Part shown: one piece after another, positions 59,216 to 64,000 of the stretch
Numbering within the stretch: the stretch's first letter is position 1
How the letters are laid out: the number at the start of each line of letters is the position of its first letter
Notes under the pieces: model-generated
What the model was told of the DNA's origin: nothing
Database searches by the model: none
What the model saw: only the letters and a program-made list of their open reading frames with translations
Assembly: GCF_000276665.1 (NCBI RefSeq)
Contig: NW_004955418.1
Coordinates: forward strand, 9,118,932-9,182,931
Length of the DNA: 64,000 nucleotides
Direction of reading: 5' to 3'
Source: Chinchilla lanigera
Lineage: Eukaryota > Chordata > Mammalia > Rodentia > Chinchillidae
Position numbers and translations under genes: made by a program

Positions 59216-61371
59216 TGATTTGCACTAAACACAGGAACAGAGAGGCCAAAGGAGACAGAATGAAGAAATGCATCTATTTTATGATCTTGAAGGTCTTTAT
59301 TTGCAGAGGCCAGGGCACTTATTTTTCACCAAGACCATCCAGAATGCACAGGTGAGAGGAACACAAGATTTACTAAGACACTCAGGGGGGCCTCTCCTCT
59401 TCTGGTCAGGGGTGAATGTGGAAGATGTGGTTATAGAGACAGCTCATTAATATCCTCACAGATGCTCTTCTTCTAGAGTAATAGATCAACAGTCAGAAGT
59501 CAGTAGTTCCAATTAACATAATGGCCTACAAATTGAAAGGAGCACCTAATGCAACTAGACCTACAGGGAATTTGAAGATAGTAAATAAAGTATGGCTGCT
59601 AGTGGCAGCCAGACAGGAATATATATGTTAACCTCAGAACCACACCTTGAAGAGGGAGGGCAGTTAACTCAGACATTTCTGGACAACTGGCCCAGCAGGT
59701 GAATTGATATTATCACCTGTAGAATCAAAATGCTGTACTGTACCTTTGTTAATGTGCATTATGCAAGCCATATGTTTTCTAGGCATCAGATTTGACCTAT
59801 ATTAAAGTACTCAGAGAAGATAATCAACAGTCACAATGATAAATATACATCTTTCAAAAATCCCTTCAATACCTGGTTGACCTCCATCCAATGTCCAATT
59901 TTCAAAACTACCCTCCAAAGGCCCACTGTCCAAATCCACATGAAAAACAGTCATTTCTTTTCCCTGCCGAAAATCTGTCAGTGTGGCCAACAGAATTTAG
60001 AAGAAAATTCCAAATTCTTTCCTGTGCATGGAAGGCATTCGTAGATCAACATTTAAGCTTCATCTCTTAGCACCTCACCACTCACCTGAAATCATCAACT
60101 TCCACCTAAAATTTTGAGCTCTGGTCTTGTTGGAATGCTTGCAGTTTTTCAGTGTCTTCCTGGCTACCTCTGCAACCCTGACAGCCAGATTAAGGGCTCC
60201 CATATTTATCTTAGTAACATCCGGGGCTTATCCTCTCTTAGCAATGATTATGCTTAAATGTAAGTATATTATTTTCTTTCCCATTAAACTATTGTATGCA
60301 CCTTGTATCTAATATTTTCCCTTATACATGTATGTTAGATAATGAGCATATGGTTTTTAAGTGAAAATAACATTTCAAAGCTTTCTATTGATCCCTGAAA
60401 TTAAGATTTGTGTTTTTTCTCAAAAAGAAGATGCATCAAACACGAATATACTCTGATTCATAATTTAAATTTATTCTCAATGTAAATTTCAAATTAATGA
60501 AAGTAACAATTAAAATTAAACTGGGAAGAAATCCTCCTCTATTTTTGTTCCAGTCTATAGAAGACATAACCACATCTGCATAAAGTCAAGGGTAATTCAA
60601 TTCTCACTACAGGATTTTTATTTGTTTTTTGTCAGGGTGTCAGACATGCAATACTTCTGTATGAATTAAATATAGACGCAGTGTTAGATTGCGTTATCTT
60701 TGCCAAGATTTAAGTCCAAGAGTTCTGAGAACTAAAGAGGAGCAATTATATCCCCACAAAATGCTTAACTACTTAATAGAAGAGTAGTGGATCTCCACTC
60801 AAAAACATGAATCGAAGGGACTTTCTTTTCTTGGTCATTCAGGAAACTTGTTTCCTTAATAAAATGCTTTTATTCTCCCTCTTCTGCCCTGCACGTTCAC
60901 CAACAACTGTCTCTTTCTTCTACCCAGAATTTTCCTCTCAGTGCGAGGAAATTGTTACTTGTGCTGTGAACAACTTGGTTAAGGCACTGACAGTTCAATT
61001 CATGGAGGAAGACAAAGAGAAAGATGGCATTGGCTTGGTCATGTTTTTAGAAAAAAATCCTTTAGAAATTCTGTCTTTTGTTAAACGCATCTCTTAGAAT
61101 ATCTATTGCTATGTACTGTATCCACCTTCAGTCTCCTCCCTTCCCCTCTCCTCTCCCATCTTTTCTCCTCTAAGTTGTGAACTTCAAATTCTCCATCTCT
61201 ATTCCTAGTATCCTGCAAAAGACAAAGAGCAAATGCTTTTTCTTTCTTTAGGGATAGGATATTATTATGATGTTATTTCAATCTATTAACCTGCTAACGT
61301 TAGTCTAGTCCTTCTGGACACTATTCTGGTAAAATCCTGAATGAAGACAAGTTTCTATCCTAGGTCTTTAC
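59216..61371. other. Unassigned interval
   Basis: 59220-59700 is richer in G+C and could hold a diverged LTR. The 96-codon open frame at 60807-61097 has an acidic stretch (MEEDKEKDGIG) but no recognised domain or splice context. Confidence 0.4.
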
Positions 61372-61473
61372 CAGAATAGCCATATAGTTCAGGCTTGCCT
61401 TGAACTCACCATGGTCCTCCTGCTTCAGCCTCCCAATTGCTGGGATTACAGGTGTGCATCAACCCACCTAGCC
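61372..61473 (-). mobile_element. B1 SINE, 3'-truncated (antisense)
   Basis: CATATAGTTCAGGCTTGCCT, CCTCCTGCTTCAGCCTCCCA, TGCTGGGATTACAGGTGTGC, CACCTAGCC. The poly(A) end and one duplication half are missing. Confidence 0.85.
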
Positions 61474-61740
61474 CTTTTTCTTGTTATATGTTTTATAAAT
61501 ACAAAAAGATTACTAACAGCATAGATTAAGTAATGAAGATACTTAAGTATAAATTAAACACTTTTAAATATATAATCATCTTTTGCACTGCACTTATTTA
61601 TGGTGAAAATATATTAATAGAACTAGGGAATTTAAAAATAATTACTACCAATATATTAATATCAATGTACTAATATCAAAGAGGAAAATATGCAGGGATT
61701 AAAATATATATTGTGTATAATATATGTATTCTCTCTTACA

Positions 61741-61900
61741 TAATTTTTTTTTGTCTTTTTGAGACAGGGTCTTGCTATGCAGTTCAGGCTGGCCTTGAGC
61801 TCACTTTGTAGCCCAGGCTGGTCTTGAACTCACAACAATCCTCCTGCCTCAGCCTCCCTAGTGCTGTGATTACAGGCGTGTACCACAAAGCCTAGCATTA
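61741..61900 (-). mobile_element. B1 SINE, well preserved (antisense)
   Basis: A short T tract, TTTTTGAGACAGGGTCTTGC, GCTGGCCTTGAGCTCACTTT, GTAGCCCAGGCTGGTCTTGA, CCTCAGCCTCCCTAGTGCTG, ACCACAAAGCCTAGC. Full length with the 29-bp duplication. Confidence 0.95.
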
Positions 61901-64000
61901 TATCAGTTATTTAATAACTTATTTTTTCTACTTTTTATTTCAGTTTTATTTAAGAGAATGTAAATTATAAAGTGCACTAAAAAGAGTTTTCTTTTTCTGT
62001 ATTATAATTTCTGGTATCCTCTAATACTATGTTTCAGAAATAAAACAATATTGAAGATTTTGCAAATTACTTTGATACCTATTTTTTCTTGAACATTAAA
62101 AGACCAGTTTAATGAACAAAGTTTTACTTTTATGTTTTAAAAGGCATTATTTTAAAATTAATTTGGGAAAATTTATATGTTAAAACTATGGTATCTCTTT
62201 ACTTACTAAAATTAAATTTTTAAAGTGTGCTTTTAGAATTTTGGGTAAGAACTTAGTAGACAAGAAAAAAATCTAACATTACAGGGTTTTAAAAGCCTGC
62301 TTTTGACTATTGAACACAATAAGTAAGCAGTGTTGGAAGTTTAGTGACATCTCAGTATAAAGAGAGATTTAAGAGGCACCATAGAATCCTGCACCTCTGA
62401 ATTGTTCATCATAAGTACTTGATGACATAATTTACATCAGTATCTGTCTCTGCTAAGGGTATTCTAGTTCTTCAAAACACTGATTCTCACTCCGAATAAA
62501 GACAAATTTCTCTTTTAGGCCTTTGCCAGAGTAGCTGCACTAACCATGAAGCAATTCGCACTGTGTAACCAGCAGATCCACGACCACAAGTGTGTTACAA
62601 TACTGCTGAGCGATCGTGTCAATTTTCCCATCTAAGCTCAGTGTTCTACATTTGCAGAGATTATTTCACATTTCTTGCTATTTTATTCAGCCATAATTAT
62701 TCATTTTCATGAACAAATCCATTCCTCCATATGGTCTTTGTCTTGTAGTTAAGTTTCAGGGAAAACAAAAGCTCTCAAAATAGGAGTACAGGACTTTTTT
62801 CTACAGATCAACTTACATACTCACTAGCATCTATGTCCGTACTGTTATTTCTCGTCCTAAACATAAATAAAACATTTGTTTTGCCAAGGCTAAGCCTCTT
62901 ATTTTTGTTCTGGATTCCATCCTTCTCACATTTCAAAAGCTCTGCTTCACATGTCATGTGTTCTTTTCAAATTTTCCTTCTGTCAGATTCCTTAAGAATT
63001 TGCATATGGTGGACCTGTTATATTACAAATGAACTTTGTATGAACCTGATTGAATGTACGAAGCTCTATGTTCCACTCCCCAATGGAACTTTATGCGAGA
63101 ATGACAGAGCACCCTATTCCAGTGACGCTATGTTCCCCCAGCTTGCACATGCTTATTTCTCTTTCTCAGTCAGCCTGTCACTGAACCTGATGGAAAAGTA
63201 AACTTTGCATTTAGTTTTCTATGGACAATGAGCATCCTTCTTGATTTCAGTTCTTAACTCACTTGAAAAAAGTGCAGTACTCCAAAGTTAGACCTTTTCA
63301 ATTCTGCCAGTACACACTTCGTTATCTTTGCCAAGTTATCCCATCTGCATTTCTCAGCTTAGTCATCTCCTACAAAAGAGGGTTTTGAAAGGTGTTAATC
63401 TAAATGAGTACTCATAAGCATCACATGTAAGTTCAGGTCTGTAATGATTCCATGACCAACATATTAAATACATCTTAGTTATTATTGTTGATATTATCTT
63501 CCTTCCTCCTTGAAATGTTTTATCATTATTCTGCTGGAAACAGTTTTAATTTTCTTTTGGTGTCCTTTGCCACATTTCCTCCCCTCTTTTAATGGCCAGT
63601 GTCATCTCTGAATTTTTTCCTGGGCTGTTCTTAACCACTTAAATCAGTGCTTCTAGACTTCACTGCACATTCCAGCCATCTATAACATTTTTTAAAATCA
63701 CAAAATCTCTACTCATTTTCCCAAGCCGGAGTCCATTTGGTACCTGAGTCATATTACAGTCTATAATACCCAGGTATTAGAATTTCTGTCCTCTTCGTGC
63801 TTCGCCTCCTCCTCCTCTTTTTCCTGCTTCTTTTTTAAATGCTATAGTTATTCTAAACTTTTAAGCCAAATATTAGAAAACTATGACCCACAAGCTTATG
63901 ATCTAGTTTTTTAAATTAAATTTTCTTGAAAATCAGCACACACATTTGCTTACATTGGTCTCTGTCAGTTTGCTTACTAAAATGGCAGCATTTGGTATTT
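61901..64000. other. Unassigned interval to the window end
   Basis: The longest frame, 62833-63201 (122 codons, +), is hydrophobic at its N-terminus but has no recognised domain, and its composition follows the T-rich DNA. No named repeat seen. Confidence 0.45.

Noticed and set aside
62833..63201. 122-codon open frame with a hydrophobic start, possible small membrane protein
   Set aside because: No recognised domain, no promoter or CpG context, and T-rich DNA naturally encodes hydrophobic residues; below what chance gives in 64 kb on six frames.

Overview
This window is ordinary AT-rich mammalian nuclear DNA, very probably from a non-murid rodent. The evidence is repeat content. Eight copies of an ID-type SINE (a tRNA-derived short retroposon) carry A-box and B-box promoter remnants and end in GGTACCGG before a poly(A) tail. 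There are also many B1 SINEs with a 29-bp internal duplication, fused B1+ID composites, rodent-style LINE-1 (L1) copies and MaLR LTRs. The ID consensus and the absence of mouse B2 elements argue against mouse or rat. I lean towards Castorimorpha (kangaroo rat / beaver side), but that is inference from memory of SINE families. Two assembly gaps are present (187 N at 19382-19568; 100 N at 39985-40084).

I find no intact protein-coding gene, no convincing spliced exon, no structural RNA gene and no CRISPR array. The open frames are short and are explained by L1 ORF2 remnants, SINEs, microsatellites or chance. The one recognisable host gene is dead: a 5'-truncated, reverse-oriented processed pseudogene of the SUMO protease SENP3 (8670-9848). 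It has a polyadenylation signal, a poly(A) tail and a 10-bp target-site duplication, and it is inserted inside an older antisense L1.

Layout. 0-4.5 kb: ID SINE, an L1 3' end, then antisense L1 copy A with a 1.3-kb internal deletion. Its endonuclease end abuts a GC-rich block of degenerate ~155-bp repeats that may be an L1 5' UTR. 5.1-5.5 kb: antisense MaLR LTR. 6.9-12.1 kb: antisense L1 copy B, split by the SENP3 pseudogene. 12-19 kb: B1 SINEs and an old inverted (twin-priming type) L1. 19.4 kb: first gap. 20-32 kb: MaLR LTR fragments, four ID SINEs, B1, B1-ID composites, L1 3' UTR pieces in both orientations, and a complete solo MaLR LTR with a 5-bp duplication. 34-37 kb: L1/B1-ID/B1 composite, a 248-bp hAT-type DNA transposon, MaLR, B1 and a CA microsatellite. 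38-44 kb: sense L1, a gap-interrupted B1, further B1s and a second inverted L1. 44-64 kb: mostly single-copy AT-rich DNA with scattered B1, ID and L1 pieces, a small CpG-containing segment near 50.8 kb, a purine-rich microsatellite grown from a B1 tail and another CA repeat.

No genes here act together. The content is an archive of retroposition: L1 copies, and the SINEs and pseudogene that L1 machinery inserted, several nested so that their relative ages can be read.
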